Positions 26,957 to 38,488 of a stretch of 64,000 bases of DNA are shown piece by piece (within the stretch, counting starts at the first letter, position 1; each line of letters begins with the position of its first letter). The translations under genes and the position numbers were made by a program. Location of the stretch: positions 38,368 to 102,367 of the forward strand of contig CAVXVE010000060.1 in NCBI GenBank assembly GCA_963764955.1, written 5' to 3'. The stretch comes from Roseiarcus sp963764955. Lineage in GTDB: Bacteria > Pseudomonadota > Alphaproteobacteria > Rhizobiales > Beijerinckiaceae. Under the pieces are notes generated by a model, which saw nothing but the letters and a program-made list of their open reading frames with translations, searched no databases and was not told the origin of the DNA.

Positions 26957-28204
26957 CTATTGGCCGGCGATCGCCTTCATCTTTTCGCGCCCTTCCTTGA
27001 TCGCCCCGTCGACATCGCCGTCGAAGACCGCGCGTTCGATCATGTTGATCCACGGGCTCGAGTTCGAATTGACCATATCGGCGAAATGATAGACCCACGG
27101 CACGTAGCCGACGCCGAGCGCCTTCGCGGTGGTGACGATGCGCGGGTCGGCGGCGAAATATTTGTTGTCGGCAAGCGCCGGCCGCGAAGGCAGAATGTTG
27201 TTCTTGGCGAGCCCCTCGAGCTGGGCTTCGTCGGTCAGCTCCCAGGCGATGAACTGCTTGGCGAGGGCTTCGTGCTTCGAGCCCTTCGGAATGGCGACGA
27301 CGTCGCCGCCGACGAACGACGACACCTGTCCTTCCTTCTCGCCCGGCAGGAAGGTCACGCCGAAGTTCAGATTCGGCGCGTCATGTTTCAGATCGGAAAT
27401 GATGAACCCGCCGGAGCCCTGGATTCCGACCTTGCCGGACTTGAAAACCGCCGAGAAATTGGCGCCATTGTCGGTCTGGGCGCTCTTCGGCACCAGACCC
27501 TCGTCCCACATGGCCTTGAACGTCTCGAGCACCTCCTTGACACCGTCGCCGGTGAGCGCCGGGGCGTCGCCGTTGGCGGGCAGGATCTTGGAGCCTGCCG
27601 CGACCATCATCGGTGACGTCGTGAAGATGTTGCAGCCAGGGCACGCGCCGGAGAAATAAAAGCCGTAGGTATCGGGCCCAAGCGCGCGGATCTTTTTCGC
27701 GTCCTCATGGATCTCGCTAATCGTCCGCGGCGGCTTGTCCGGATCGAGGCCGGCTTTCTTGAACAGATCCTTGTTCCAGATCAGGATCGAAACGTCGGGC
27801 GTGAATCCCGCGCCGTAGATCTTGCCCTCGTAAGTCGCGATGTCCTTGTAGGCCTGGGCGACGGAAGCGTAGTTCGGATTGGCCTTCAGGTCGGCCGTGA
27901 GATCGGTGAGGAAGCCGGCCTTCATAAAGTCGGGCATGTAGATGAGATCGAAGGAAACGAGGTCGGGGACTTCGCCTGCCTGAACGCCGGTGGCGAGCTT
28001 GGTGACCATCTGGTTGTCCGGGATGGTGGTGAGCTCGATCTTGTCGCCGTGGGTCGCATTCCAGAGATTGACCAGGTGCGCCGCCGCGTCGGTGCCGCTG
28101 GCGCGCACCCACATCGTCATCGTGTCGGCGAAAGCTGCTGTGGCGAAAGCTGACGAGGCGATCAGCATGGCGGCGAGTCCGCCGCACGTCCTCCGCTTGA
28201 TCAT
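26957..28204 (-). CDS. Sugar ABC transporter substrate-binding protein (CUT1)
   Basis: 415 aa. Signal peptide (LAAMLIASSAFATAAFA), then a type-1 extracellular solute-binding fold: TMTMWVRASGTDAAAHLVNL, YGAGFTPDVSILIWNKDLFK, GKVGIQGSGGFIISDL, FLPGEKEGQVSSFVGGDVVA. The GCPGCN segment carries two Cys that could form a small disulfide loop. A GGAGG ribosome-binding site lies before ATG 28204. First gene of the leftward operon SBP-permease-permease-lacI-GH127, so the ligand is probably an arabinose-containing oligosaccharide (inference). Confidence 0.9.
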   Translation of the reverse strand: MIKRRTCGGLAAMLIASSAFATAAFADTMTMWVRASGTDAAAHLVNLWNATHGDKIELTTIPDNQMVTKLATGVQAGEVPDLVSFDLIYMPDFMKAGFLTDLTADLKANPNYASVAQAYKDIATYEGKIYGAGFTPDVSILIWNKDLFKKAGLDPDKPPRTISEIHEDAKKIRALGPDTYGFYFSGACPGCNIFTTSPMMVAAGSKILPANGDAPALTGDGVKEVLETFKAMWDEGLVPKSAQTDNGANFSAVFKSGKVGIQGSGGFIISDLKHDAPNLNFGVTFLPGEKEGQVSSFVGGDVVAIPKGSKHEALAKQFIAWELTDEAQLEGLAKNNILPSRPALADNKYFAADPRIVTTAKALGVGYVPWVYHFADMVNSNSSPWINMIERAVFDGDVDGAIKEGREKMKAIAGQ

Positions 28205-28271
28205 GACGCTCCTCCCTGCAGCCCTGGGACTGCTTTTTGGTTGAAAAAGCCCCTCATCCGGTCGCGGGTGA

Positions 28272-28283
28272 GAAAAGCTTTTC
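28272..28283. promoter_or_regulatory. Candidate LacI-family operator
   Basis: Perfect 12-bp palindrome GAAAAGCTTTTC, extended with one mismatch to GAGAAAAGCTTTTCCC. It lies about 68-79 bp upstream of the first gene of an operon that encodes its own LacI-type repressor. AT-rich palindromes with a central CG or GC are usual LacI-family sites; the pairing with this regulator is an inference. Confidence 0.5.
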
Positions 28284-28396
28284 CCAAGATTTCTAGCGCG
28301 CCCTCCCTTCGGCGGCAAGGCCGGCCCGGTTGCGGCGGGAAACCGACGGCGGCGCCTGTCGCCCCATCCCCCGCGGCCTCGGGATTTCGAGGCTGC

Positions 28397-31089
28397 TCAG
28401 CTCTCCGCCAGCGCCTTGAGAACATGCGGGGCGAGCGGATTTGCGTGGGCCCGAGGCGACGTGAGGTCGAAGGTCGACACGGTGAGCCAGCCCTTGCCGA
28501 GGAAGCTGCGCTTCACGAAGGCGGCGGCGAGATGCAGCCATCCGACCGCCATGCCGGCATCGACCAATCCTCCGAAAGCGGTGGACGGAAAACCGGTCAG
28601 CACATGGTTGGGCAGAAGCCCGCTCCAATGTTCGTCGAGCATGGGGCCGCCGGGCAGGCCCGACCACGGGCCGTCCGTGCGCCGCCAGGAGAAGGCGCCC
28701 ATCCACTGTCCGTCCCATGGCGTTCCAGCGCGCTCGCGCAGCAGCATCGAGGGGAAAGTTGTGCCGGTCGTTGAGCGGCAGGCTCCGTTCAGGGTCGATG
28801 AGCGCATCGGCGGAATTGGCGATGAGCAGAACCTTGCGGCCGGCGAGAAGCGCCTCGCGGACCCGGGTCGTCAGCCGCGTCGCGATGAGGACATCGGCGT
28901 CCTCGGCGGTCTCGGCGTGGTTCGGCCAGCCGATCGCCGCGAGCAGGCTTGAGGCCGCCGCGTCGATGGGGAACAGCGACGGCGGCGCGCCCGCGAGCGG
29001 CGGGACGACGCAGAATTCGAGCGTGTTGCGCGAAAGGACGGCGCGCCCTTTGGCGTCGCGCGCCTCGAGCTCGAGCGGAACGATGGCGATCGCCTCCGCC
29101 GCGCCGGCGGCGAGCGCAATCGTGGTCGGATCGCGCCCAAGCGCGGCTTCGCCGCGCTCATCGCCGAAACGCCACACAAGCCGCGCACCCTCAGGCGGCC
29201 CGGCGGCGCCGGCCAGTCGCACGGAAACCTCGAACCGCTCGCCGGCGCGAATTGCGGTGCGCACCGCCCGCGCGATGACAAGCCAGGGCCGTTGCAGTTC
29301 GGCCAATTTCCCGGCGAAAGCGCGCGGGTGGTTCAGAACATCCATGAGTCCGTTCGATTCCCACTGCGTGTCGTTAAGCTCGGTGATGACATAGCCGGAG
29401 ATCGCCCGCTCCCAGCGCAGCGTCTCGATCTGCTCTTTGAGCGCGCGATGCTGAAGCGCCTGCGCCGCGCTGACAAAGCCGTCGAGGTCGCCGAAGATCG
29501 CCGCAAGCTCTGCGTCGCGAAAGCGCGTTTCGATCCCATGCGGATAAGCGGCGCCGAGGTTCCACTCGTGCCCGCTCTCGAACCACCAGGGTTCGCTTCC
29601 GTCCGCCTCCAGGATCTCGCGCGGGTGCGGCAGCCCCCATACGCCGAACTCCGAACAGATGAGCGGCTCGTCGCCGCGCCGCTCCGCGTCGTCATGCGGC
29701 GAGAAGGTCCAGGTCGCGCGGCCGGCAAAGGCGCGTGTCGTCGCGGCGAAGGCGTCGTTCTGATGGGGAAAGCCGTTATACCAATGGAAGTCATCGATCT
29801 CGGTCTTGAGATGATAGTTGCGAGGGAAGCACGGCGAATTGTCGATAAGCAGGCTGTCGGGGACCAGCGTCTTCGCCCAGTCGAAGGTCTCGATCAGCCA
29901 GCGCCGGTCGTCCGGATTGTCGTCGAGATCGATGCCCCATCCCTCGTTGAACAGCGTCCAGATACAGATCGAGGGATGATGCCCGTGGGTGGAGACCGAC
30001 GTCCGGAAGACCCTGCGCAACGCCTCGCGCGCTGCGGGCGCGAGGAACTGCATGTACGGCATGTCGAGCCAGACGATGAGCCCGAGCCGGTCGGCGACGT
30101 CGAAATAGAGGGGATCGGGAATCTTGACGTGGCAGCGCAGCGTGTTGAGGCCCATCACCTTGGCGTTGGCGAAGCGCTCTTCGAGAAACTCGGCCCTCGG
30201 TGGACGACATTCTTCCTCCGGATGCCAGTCCTGGTCGAGGGCGCCGAACATGGTGAACGGCTGGCCGTTGAGCACGAGGCGCCCATCCCTCGCCTCCAAT
30301 CGCCGGAACCCGACGACCCTCTCGATCGCATCGACGGTCTTGTCGCCGACGATGAGTTCGACGACGAGATCGTAGAGATTGGGCGCTTCCGGCGACCATG
30401 GCTCAGCGTCGGGAAGGGCGAACAGCCGCGTCGAATCGCTCCGATCGGAAATGATAGATCAGGCGCGCGACCTGTTCGCCAGCGCGCGACAGCGTCGCCT
30501 GGAGAGTCGTCGCAGCGGCGGCGCGCGATAGCTCGCCCTTGATCGACACGTCGCCCGTTTTGAGGTCGAACGACGTTTGGATGAAGACCTTGGCGAAGTG
30601 AATCGGGTCCCTCGCCTCCAGCCGCGCCGGCTTCCAGATGCCGCCTTGAACCCCGTACCAGTCCTGCTTGCCCACCAGCGACTGGCTGAAGCGTCCGCCG
30701 TTGCGATCGTCAGGGACCCGCGCGTCGACGCCGAGCACGAACGAGGTTTTGCCGCCGAGCGCCTGGGTGAGGTCGACCTCGATCGGGGTCCAGCCGTCGC
30801 CATGAACGGCGACGGCTGCTTCGTCGACCAGGATCACCGATTCGTGGAAAACGCCCTCCAGAATAAGAACAATGCTCTTGCCCGCCCACGCGCTCGGGAT
30901 CTGCACGCCGCGCCGGTAGCGTCCGGTCCCCTGCGCGTTGCGCAACGCCGGAAACTGGGCCTGCCAGATCCCGGGGGTGCGGATCGTGTGACCCTCGCCG
31001 TCGAGCCGCGCCGTCGGCCCTTCGAATTCGAAGTCCCAGAGGCCGTCGAGCGATAGCGTCGCGCGGCGGCTGGGGGCGTCAGCGTCCAT
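28397..31089 (-). CDS. Glycoside hydrolase family 2 protein (two frameshifts)
   Basis: About 895 aa across three frames. N-terminal sugar-binding and Ig-like domains (ATLSLDGLWDFEFEGP, GTGRYRRGVQIPSAW, WYGVQGGIWKPARLEARDPI), a shift at about 30420-30430 (continuing RLFALPDAEPWSPEAPNLYD), the TIM barrel with acid/base Glu in IWTLFNEGWGI and nucleophile Glu in ICSEFGVWG, then C-terminal beta domains. A second shift at the C-run at 28751-28754 moves the frame before SMLLRERAGTPWDGQWMGAF and the end LAPHVLKALAES. GH2 includes beta-galactosidases, glucuronidases and arabinopyranosidases; which one is open. No signal peptide. Confidence 0.85.
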
Positions 31090-31189
31090 TTGAGGCTCCG
31101 AAACAGGTCGGATGGCGCCGGCCGCCGGCCGCATTACGAAAATATCCGAAAAGCTGATACAAAAGCGGCGAGCGCAAGCGGGGCCAAGA

Positions 31190-32119
31190 ATGTCGCGCAA
31201 TTTCCTGGTGATCGATCCCGCAGAGCGGCCGGACGTATTGCGCGGGCTGGCCTCGCCGGCGCGGGCGCGAATTTTGCGCCTGCTGCATCGTCGCCCGGGC
31301 GTCAATGTCAACGACATCGCCGAGGCGCTGAGCCTTCCTCAATCGACCGTCTCGTCCAATCTGCAAATCCTCGAGGACGCCGGGCTCATCCGGACGGAAA
31401 CCCAGAAGGGACGGAAGGGCCATCAGAAGCTCTGCTTCCCGGCGTTCGACGAAGTCCTTGTGATGCTGCGCGACGACGTCAGCGGCGTCGACGCCAACGC
31501 CATCGAGGTCGCGATGCCGATCGGGCTCTATACCAGCTGCGAAGTGAGCGCCCCCTGCGGCCTCTGCTCGCCGCACGGGATCATTGGTCTCCTCGACGTC
31601 CCGGGGACCTTCCTTGATCCCGAGCGAATGAATGCGGGCCTCATATGGTTCACGCGCGGCTTTGTCGAATATCAATTTCCCAATAACGCCCGGCATGTCG
31701 GCAAGGCCGTCACGGCGCTCGAATGCTCGCTCGAACTCTCCTCCGAGGCGCCCGGCGCCCCGCCCAACTGGCCGTCCGACATCACGGTCGCGGTCAACGG
31801 CCGGGAGCTTGGCGGCTGGACCAGCCCCGGCGATTTCGGCGATCGCCGGGGGCTGTACACGCCCGACTGGTGGAAGCTCAAGGGCAGCCAATACGGCATG
31901 CTGAAGAGCTTCCGGGTGACGCCCGAGGGCGCGTTCGTCGACGGTGTCAGGATCTCGTCGCTGACGCCGAAGGACCTCGACCTGTCCGCTCATCATTCGA
32001 TCCGGCTCAGGATCGAGGTCAAACCCGACGCGCGCCATCCCGGCGGCGTCAACATCTTCGGCCGCGGGTTCGGCAACTACGATCAGGACATCGTGCTGAG
32101 GCTCACGACCGAGTCGTGA
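31190..32119 (+). CDS. ArsR-like helix-turn-helix regulator with large C-terminal domain
   Basis: 309 aa. N-terminal winged helix (LRGLASPARARILRLLHRRP, VNDIAEALSLPQSTVSSNLQ, LEDAGLIRTETQKGRKG). The C-terminal ~200 residues have a Cys pair (SCEVSAPCGLCSPHG) and a possible beta-rich ligand-binding part (WPSDITVAVNGRELGGWTSP, GDFGDRRGLYTPDWW). Divergent from the GH2 gene with a 100-bp spacer holding CGAAAATATCCGAAAAG, and convergent with the second ABC system. Probably a sugar-responsive regulator of this half of the island. ATG 31190 is chosen at the start of the conserved domain. Confidence 0.8.
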   Translation: MSRNFLVIDPAERPDVLRGLASPARARILRLLHRRPGVNVNDIAEALSLPQSTVSSNLQILEDAGLIRTETQKGRKGHQKLCFPAFDEVLVMLRDDVSGVDANAIEVAMPIGLYTSCEVSAPCGLCSPHGIIGLLDVPGTFLDPERMNAGLIWFTRGFVEYQFPNNARHVGKAVTALECSLELSSEAPGAPPNWPSDITVAVNGRELGGWTSPGDFGDRRGLYTPDWWKLKGSQYGMLKSFRVTPEGAFVDGVRISSLTPKDLDLSAHHSIRLRIEVKPDARHPGGVNIFGRGFGNYDQDIVLRLTTES

Positions 32120-32151
32120 GCCATGGGAGGACCTCGCCGCCATCGCGCCGA

Positions 32152-33266
<1,115 letters not shown>

Positions 33267-33270
<4 letters not shown>

Positions 33271-34130
33271 CCTTTGATTCCCGCCGACAGCATGATCGCC
33301 TGCGTCACCCGGCGCTGAAAAATGAGATAGACGAGCGCGACCGGCAGCGCCGCAAGCGTGGCGACGGCGAGATCCCGCCCGTAGGAAACGCCAAAGTTGT
33401 CGTGAACCTGGGTGATGCCGACGGTGATGTTCATCTTGTCCTCGGAGCTGATGGCGAGGAATGGCCAGAGGAAGAGATTCCAGGCCCCGATAAAGGTGAT
33501 GATGGCGAGCGCGGTGGTGACGCCCCAGTTCATCGGCAGATAGATGCGGAACAGGAGCTGGAATTCGCTCGCGCCGTCGATGACCGCCGCCTCGCGAAAG
33601 TCCTTCGGCACCGAGTCGAAGAACTGCTTGTAGATGATGACGGTCACCGGCGCGATGAGCTGCGGGCCGACCACCCCGGCCAGGGTGTTGATGAGGCCAA
33701 GCTGGCTGATGACGATGAAATGGGTGACGATCAGAGCCGGGATCGGCACCATGAAACTTGCGAGGATCATCCACCAGAAGAAACGACGGCCGGGGAAGTT
33801 GAGCTGCGAGATCGCGTAGCCGGCGCCTGCCGCCATCAACACCACCAGGACCGTTACCGCCGCCGAGGTGATGAGGGAATTGATGTACCAATAGCCGATC
33901 TTTGTCTGGAGCAGGACGTGAACGTAGTTCTCGAACGTGAAATGCTCCGGCCATAGATGAAAGCCGGGTCGTACGATCTCGTACTCATGCTTGAACGTCG
34001 TGACCAGGCCCCAATAGAGCGGGAAGGCCCAGACGATCGCGCCGACCAAAGTGCAGATCGTGATGAAAAGCCCGGCGCCGTCGAGGCGGTTGAGTCTCGC
34101 GAGCCGCCGCCTGGCCCGGGGCGCGACCAT
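33267..34130 (-). CDS. Sugar ABC transporter permease (MalG type), second system
   Basis: About 287 aa, six helices. EAA loop region VPKDFREAAVIDGASEFQLL-FRIYLPM. Starts at ATG 34130 (MVAPRARRRLARL); a TTG overlapping the upstream stop at about 34157 is the alternative, as no strong ribosome-binding site is visible for either. Followed with ATGA overlap by the ATPase. Second transporter of the island. Confidence 0.88.
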
Positions 34131-34153
34131 TTCGACGCTCTGAACGGACGCGC

Positions 34154-35035
34154 TCAACGCTGCCCTCGCGCGCGCAAGAGCTGGAACTGCAGCACGGACA
34201 GGAACACGATCACCACGAACAGAACGACTGCGGAAGCAGCGCCCAGGCCGCCCTTGTTGAGCTGGAAGGCTTCCCGGAGAATGTAGAACACCATGACCAT
34301 GTTGGCGTCGATGCGGCCGCCCTGGGTGAATAAATAGACCTGGTCGAAGATCTTGAGCTGCAGGATGAGCTGGATGGTGAAGACGAGCACGGTGACCGGC
34401 CATATGAGAGGCCAGGTGATGCGCCGGAACTGGAGCCAGCGGCCGGCGCCGTCAAGCTCGGCGGCTTCATAGATTTCGCTCGAAATATTCCTCAAGCCGG
34501 CGATGAACAGGAGCAGGCTGAAGCCGAGGCACCACCAGACCGTGATGAAGGCGACCGCAGGCATGAAGAGCGGAACCGTCCGGAACACCGAGAGATGCTG
34601 GCCGCCGTTCAAGGGCGCGAGAAGGTATTGGGCCACCCCGAAGTCCTTGTCGAACATCCACCCCCAGATCCGGTAGACGACAGACACCGGCAGGATGTAG
34701 GGCAGAAAGAACGCCGCGAGCACGATGCTCTGCATCCAGCCCTTCAGGCGGTTCACCCCGAGCGCGATGACGAGCGCCAGAATTGTGCCGGGGATGACCG
34801 AGAGGATGACGAAGTAGATCGTGTTCCAGACGGCGGTCGAAAACAGATGGTCCGAGGCGAGCCTGAAATAATTGTCGAGCCCGACCCATTTGCCTGGACC
34901 GATAAGGGGCGCGTTGGTGAAGCTGAGCTCCACCATCTTGAGCGTGGGGTAGACGAAAAATATGCCGTAGATCACAACGAACGGCGCCATCAGAACGGCG
35001 GCGGTCAACCTTTCGCTGCGCGAGCTTCTGATCAT
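34154..35035 (-). CDS. Sugar ABC transporter permease (MalF type), second system
   Basis: About 293 aa, six helices (AVLMAPFVVIYGIFFVYPTL first). EAA loop: SSEIYEAAELDGAGRWLQFR-RITWPLI. ATG 35035 starts the conserved N-terminus MIRSSRSERLTAAVLM. It lies 84 bp after the binding-protein gene. Forms the membrane channel with the product of 33267-34130. Confidence 0.9.
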   Translation of the reverse strand: MIRSSRSERLTAAVLMAPFVVIYGIFFVYPTLKMVELSFTNAPLIGPGKWVGLDNYFRLASDHLFSTAVWNTIYFVILSVIPGTILALVIALGVNRLKGWMQSIVLAAFFLPYILPVSVVYRIWGWMFDKDFGVAQYLLAPLNGGQHLSVFRTVPLFMPAVAFITVWWCLGFSLLLFIAGLRNISSEIYEAAELDGAGRWLQFRRITWPLIWPVTVLVFTIQLILQLKIFDQVYLFTQGGRIDANMVMVFYILREAFQLNKGGLGAASAVVLFVVIVFLSVLQFQLLRARGQR

Positions 35036-35119
35036 CGTGGCGGCAGATCTCGCAATCCGCACCCCGCTCCGGCGGGCTTCCAAAATCGGCCGGAGCGAAG
35101 CGCGAAATCCGTCATTCGA

Positions 35120-36391
35120 TCATTTCGTCAGGCTCTGCAGGTCGTCGCGAATTTTCTTCGCGGCCTCGGCCGGCGCGATCTCGCCGTTCAGAGCGGGAAT
35201 CATATAGTTGCCCGCCGCGTCGTAAACGGGCGAGGCGACGCCGGCATAGACCGAAACCGGGTCGAAGACCGCGGTCTTGGCGAGGGAGACGTAATCGGAG
35301 TTCGGCTTCATCGCCTTGAACTCGGCGCTGTCCTGCACCGGCAGATAGGCGGGGATATGGCCGCCGCTCGCCCATTCGATGGAATGGACGTTGAACCAGT
35401 GGATGGTGTCGAGCACGAGCTTGCGCTTCTCCGGGGGAACCGGATTGCCCTTGCGATCCGGAATGGCGAACGAATGCGAATCCGCCCATGTCGCGGGCTG
35501 CGAGTAGAGGACCGGAATCTGAATCGCGCCCCAATCGAAGAGCTGCCCCTTCTTGGCGAGGTCGACCATGGTCGGCACTTCCCAGACGCCGTTGATATGC
35601 ATCGCCGCCTTGCCCGAGGTGAAGAGGGCGATCGAGGCCGGATACTCGGTATTGGTCGGCGCCCATTTGTTCTTGGTCCAGTTTTGCATCTCGGCCAGCG
35701 CGGTGGTCGCCTTGTCGAGATTGTCCCCATCGAGGAATTTTCCGTCCTTGAGGAACTGGCCGCCCTGCTGATTAAGCAGAGTGTAGAAGATCCGCCAACC
35801 GGAGCCGCCGTCGTTTGGCACTGAAAGGCCGTAGACGCCGTTGGAGGTCAGCTTGGCGAGGGCGGCGTTGAAGTTGTCGACGCCGTCGAGGCCCTTTGGC
35901 TTGCCGTCGTCGCCGAGCAGGCCCGCCTTCTTGAGCATGTCCTTGTTGTAATAGAGGATGATCGAGTGGATATCGAGCGGCACGGCGTATTGCTTGCCGT
36001 CCGGGCCCTGCGCCGCCTTCCAGTTGGCGGGGCTGAAGTCGCTGGCCTTGATGCCGGCGGCGGCCAGTTCCTCAGGCTTGAGTTCGCTCAGCACCCCCTC
36101 CGACACCCCGAGCGGCATGCGCAATTCGTGGTAGGTCATGACGTCGGGACCCTGGCCCGTCGCGGCCGCGGTCTGGACCTTGGTGTAGAACGGGGTGCCC
36201 CATTCCGAGGTGGTCGCGTCGATGTGGACCTTGCCCTCGTGCTCCTTGTTGAACTCGTCGAGCATCGCCTTCATGCGGATGCCGTCGCCGCCGCTGAGGA
36301 AATCCCACCACACGATGGTTTCCGTTGCGTGCGCCGCCCCGACCATCAGCGCCGCGCTGGCGAGCGTCGCGTAAAGGACTTTGCGGATCAT
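35120..36391 (-). CDS. Sugar ABC transporter substrate-binding protein, second system
   Basis: 423 aa. Signal peptide (LYATLASAALMVGAAHA), then ETIVWWDFLSGGDGIRMKAM typical of CUT1 binding proteins, YAVPLDIHSIILYYNKDMLK, FTSGKAAMHINGVWEVPTMV and WFNVHSIEWASGGHIPAYLP. Strong ribosome-binding site GGAGGAG before ATG 36391. First gene of the leftward operon SBP-permease-permease-ATPase, divergent from the GH51 gene. Confidence 0.92.
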   Translation of the reverse strand: MIRKVLYATLASAALMVGAAHATETIVWWDFLSGGDGIRMKAMLDEFNKEHEGKVHIDATTSEWGTPFYTKVQTAAATGQGPDVMTYHELRMPLGVSEGVLSELKPEELAAAGIKASDFSPANWKAAQGPDGKQYAVPLDIHSIILYYNKDMLKKAGLLGDDGKPKGLDGVDNFNAALAKLTSNGVYGLSVPNDGGSGWRIFYTLLNQQGGQFLKDGKFLDGDNLDKATTALAEMQNWTKNKWAPTNTEYPASIALFTSGKAAMHINGVWEVPTMVDLAKKGQLFDWGAIQIPVLYSQPATWADSHSFAIPDRKGNPVPPEKRKLVLDTIHWFNVHSIEWASGGHIPAYLPVQDSAEFKAMKPNSDYVSLAKTAVFDPVSVYAGVASPVYDAAGNYMIPALNGEIAPAEAAKKIRDDLQSLTK

Positions 36392-36696
36392 CTCGACTCC
36401 TCCCAAAATGGCCTGGCGGCTTCCGCGTGCAGGCGCTCGGATCCATGCGCCCTCGGGAACCCTTGCGAGAGGATGGTAGCGAGGAAAACGCGAGGCGCCA
36501 AGGACTTTGAATCGGCGAACTTGATATTGAATCATCCAGGACAATCCCGGACTCTCGCCTTCAGGCAGGCGCTTCATGCGGCTCGTTTTCCAGCATTCCC
36601 CTGGCAAAGCCCGCCCGCGCGCGCCCGACGGGCGACTTGACGCGACGGGCGGAAGCGGGTCCAATGTATCGGACTTTCTGATATTGAGGGGAGACC
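36392..36696. promoter_or_regulatory. Divergent control region between the second sugar transporter and GH51
   Basis: 305 bp with no gene. It contains the direct repeat TGATATTGA at 36522-36530 and 36679-36687, each preceded by GGACTTT (36502 and 36671). The second copy sits right before the GH51 ribosome-binding site (GGGGAG). The repeats are candidate operator sites for the ArsR-like or another regulator. No terminator is expected here. Confidence 0.45.
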
Positions 36697-38214
36697 ATGC
36701 GCGCTTCGGTCATCGCCAATCGGGACTACCGGATCGCCAAGATCGACGACCGGCTGTACGGCGCCTTTCTCGAGCACCTGGGGCGGGCGATCTACACCGG
36801 CATTTACGAGCCCGACCATCCGCAGCGCGGACGCCAACGGCATGCGCAAGGACGTCATCGACCTCGTTCGCGAACTCAAAGTCCCGATCGTGCGCTATCC
36901 CGGCGGCAATTTCGTCTCGGCCTATAATTGGGAAGACGGAATTGGCCCGCGCGAGAATCGGCCGACCCGGCTCGACCTCGCATGGCATACCTCCGAATCC
37001 AACGCCGTCGGCGTGCACGAGTTCGCCCAATGGTGCGAATCTGCTCGCACGGAGATGATGCTGGCCATCAATCTTGGTTCACGCGGGCTCGATCAGGCGC
37101 GCAATTTCGTCGAATACGTCAATGGCCCGACCGGCAGCGCATGGGGCGACCTGCGCAAGACGAACGGCCGCGCCGAGCCGTTCGGAGTCAAGCACTGGTG
37201 CCTCGGCAACGAGATGGACGGGCCGTGGCAGGTCGGGCACAAGACGGCGGACGAATACGGCCGCCTCGCCAACGAGGTGGCCAAGACGCTGCGCGCCTTC
37301 GACAAGTCGCTCGAGCTCATCGTCTGCGGGTCCTCGCATTCCGACATGAAGACCTATCCCGAATGGGAACGCGTCGTTCTCGAGCACACCTACGACGCGG
37401 TCGACCACATCTCGCTGCACATGTATTTCGCCAATCGGGCGAAGAACGCCGCCGAATACCTCGCGCTCAACGCCAAGCTCGACGCCTATATCAATACCGT
37501 CGCCTCGACGATCGAATTCGTCCGGGCCAACAAGCGCAGCAAGAAGCGGGTGACGATTTCATTCGACGAATGGAACGTCTGGTATCATTCCAACAGCCAG
37601 GACCGCGCCATCCGCGAGGGCGAGCATGGCTGGCCGCACGCCCCGCGCCTGCTCGAGGACATCTACAATTTCGAGGACGCGCTCCAGGTCGGCTGCATCC
37701 TCAACACCTTCATCCGCCGCTCCGACGTGGTGAAGATCGCCTGCATCGCGCAACTGGTGAACGTCATCGCGCCGATCATGACGGAGCCTGGCGGCGCGGC
37801 GTGGCGGCAGACCATCTTCTATCCCTATTTCTTCGCCTCGGTTTATGGGCGCGGGGAGGCCCTTCAGCTCACCGTCAACTCGCCCGGCTATGATTCCGAG
37901 GTCGCCGACAACGTTCCCTATCTCGACATCGCCGGCGTTCACGACGAGGCCGGGCGGACGCTGACCTTTTTCGCCGTCAACCGGCACGCCGGCGAACCCG
38001 CTCGACCTCGAAGCTCGACCTGCAGGGATTCGGCGCCGCAAGGCTCGTCGATCACCAGGCGATGACCAATTCCGACCTCGAAGCCGTCAACACGCTGGCC
38101 CAGCCGCTCGCGGTCACGCCGAAAAAGGGATCAGGCGCCGCGATCAAGGACGGTCGGCTGACCGCGCGGCTGCCGCCCTATTCCTACCAGATGCTGCGCC
38201 TCGCTCTCGCGTAG
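36697..38214 (+). CDS. Alpha-L-arabinofuranosidase, GH51 (two frameshifts)
   Basis: About 505 aa. Releases terminal alpha-L-arabinofuranose from arabinan, arabinoxylan or their oligosaccharides. Starts IDDRLYGAFLEHLGRAIYTG; an extra base at about 36823 interrupts, then GMRKDVIDLVRELKVPIVRY-PGGNFVSAYNW. Acid/base Glu in HWCLGNEMDGPW and nucleophile Glu in ISFDEWNVWYH. A missing base near 37995-38000 splits off the C-terminal beta domain (KLDLQGFGAARLVDHQAM to YSYQMLRLALA). No signal peptide, so it acts inside the cell on imported oligosaccharides. Confidence 0.88.
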
Positions 38215-38262
38215 GGGCGCCAAAGCCGTTGTTGCGCGCGAAGCGCAGCCATCGGGCGAGCG

Positions 38263-38480
38263 TCAGAACGGATAATGCCGCGGGCCTTCGATGGTGATCC
38301 AGCGCAGGTCGGTGAACTCGGCGATCACCCCGCGGCCTTAAGCAGAAACGCGCGCCGTTCGCCCGAGCCGGTTTCAGACCAGGCGGGAAAGGCGTGCGCC
38401 GCCGCTTCGACCGCTCTGACGGCGTCAGCTTCGCTCGCCGCCGCCGCTTCGCTGGCGAACGCTCCGGTGACCGGAACGTC
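38263..38480 (-). pseudogene. Aldehyde dehydrogenase, internally deleted
   Basis: Only the two ends survive. An N-terminal piece (VPVTGAFASEAAAASEADAV, then HAFPAWSETGSGERRAFLLK) is joined out of frame, within GCCGCGGGG, to the extreme C-terminus (GVIAEFTDLRWITIEGPRHY-PF and stop). The central ~400 residues, including the NAD fold and the catalytic Cys/Glu, are gone, and the first ~25 residues are also missing. The C-terminal wording is typical of vanillin/salicylaldehyde-type dehydrogenases. Directly downstream of the coniferyl-alcohol-dehydrogenase-like gene, so the intact locus may have oxidised aromatic alcohols to acids. Confidence 0.75.
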
Positions 38481-38488
38481 CGCGCGGT

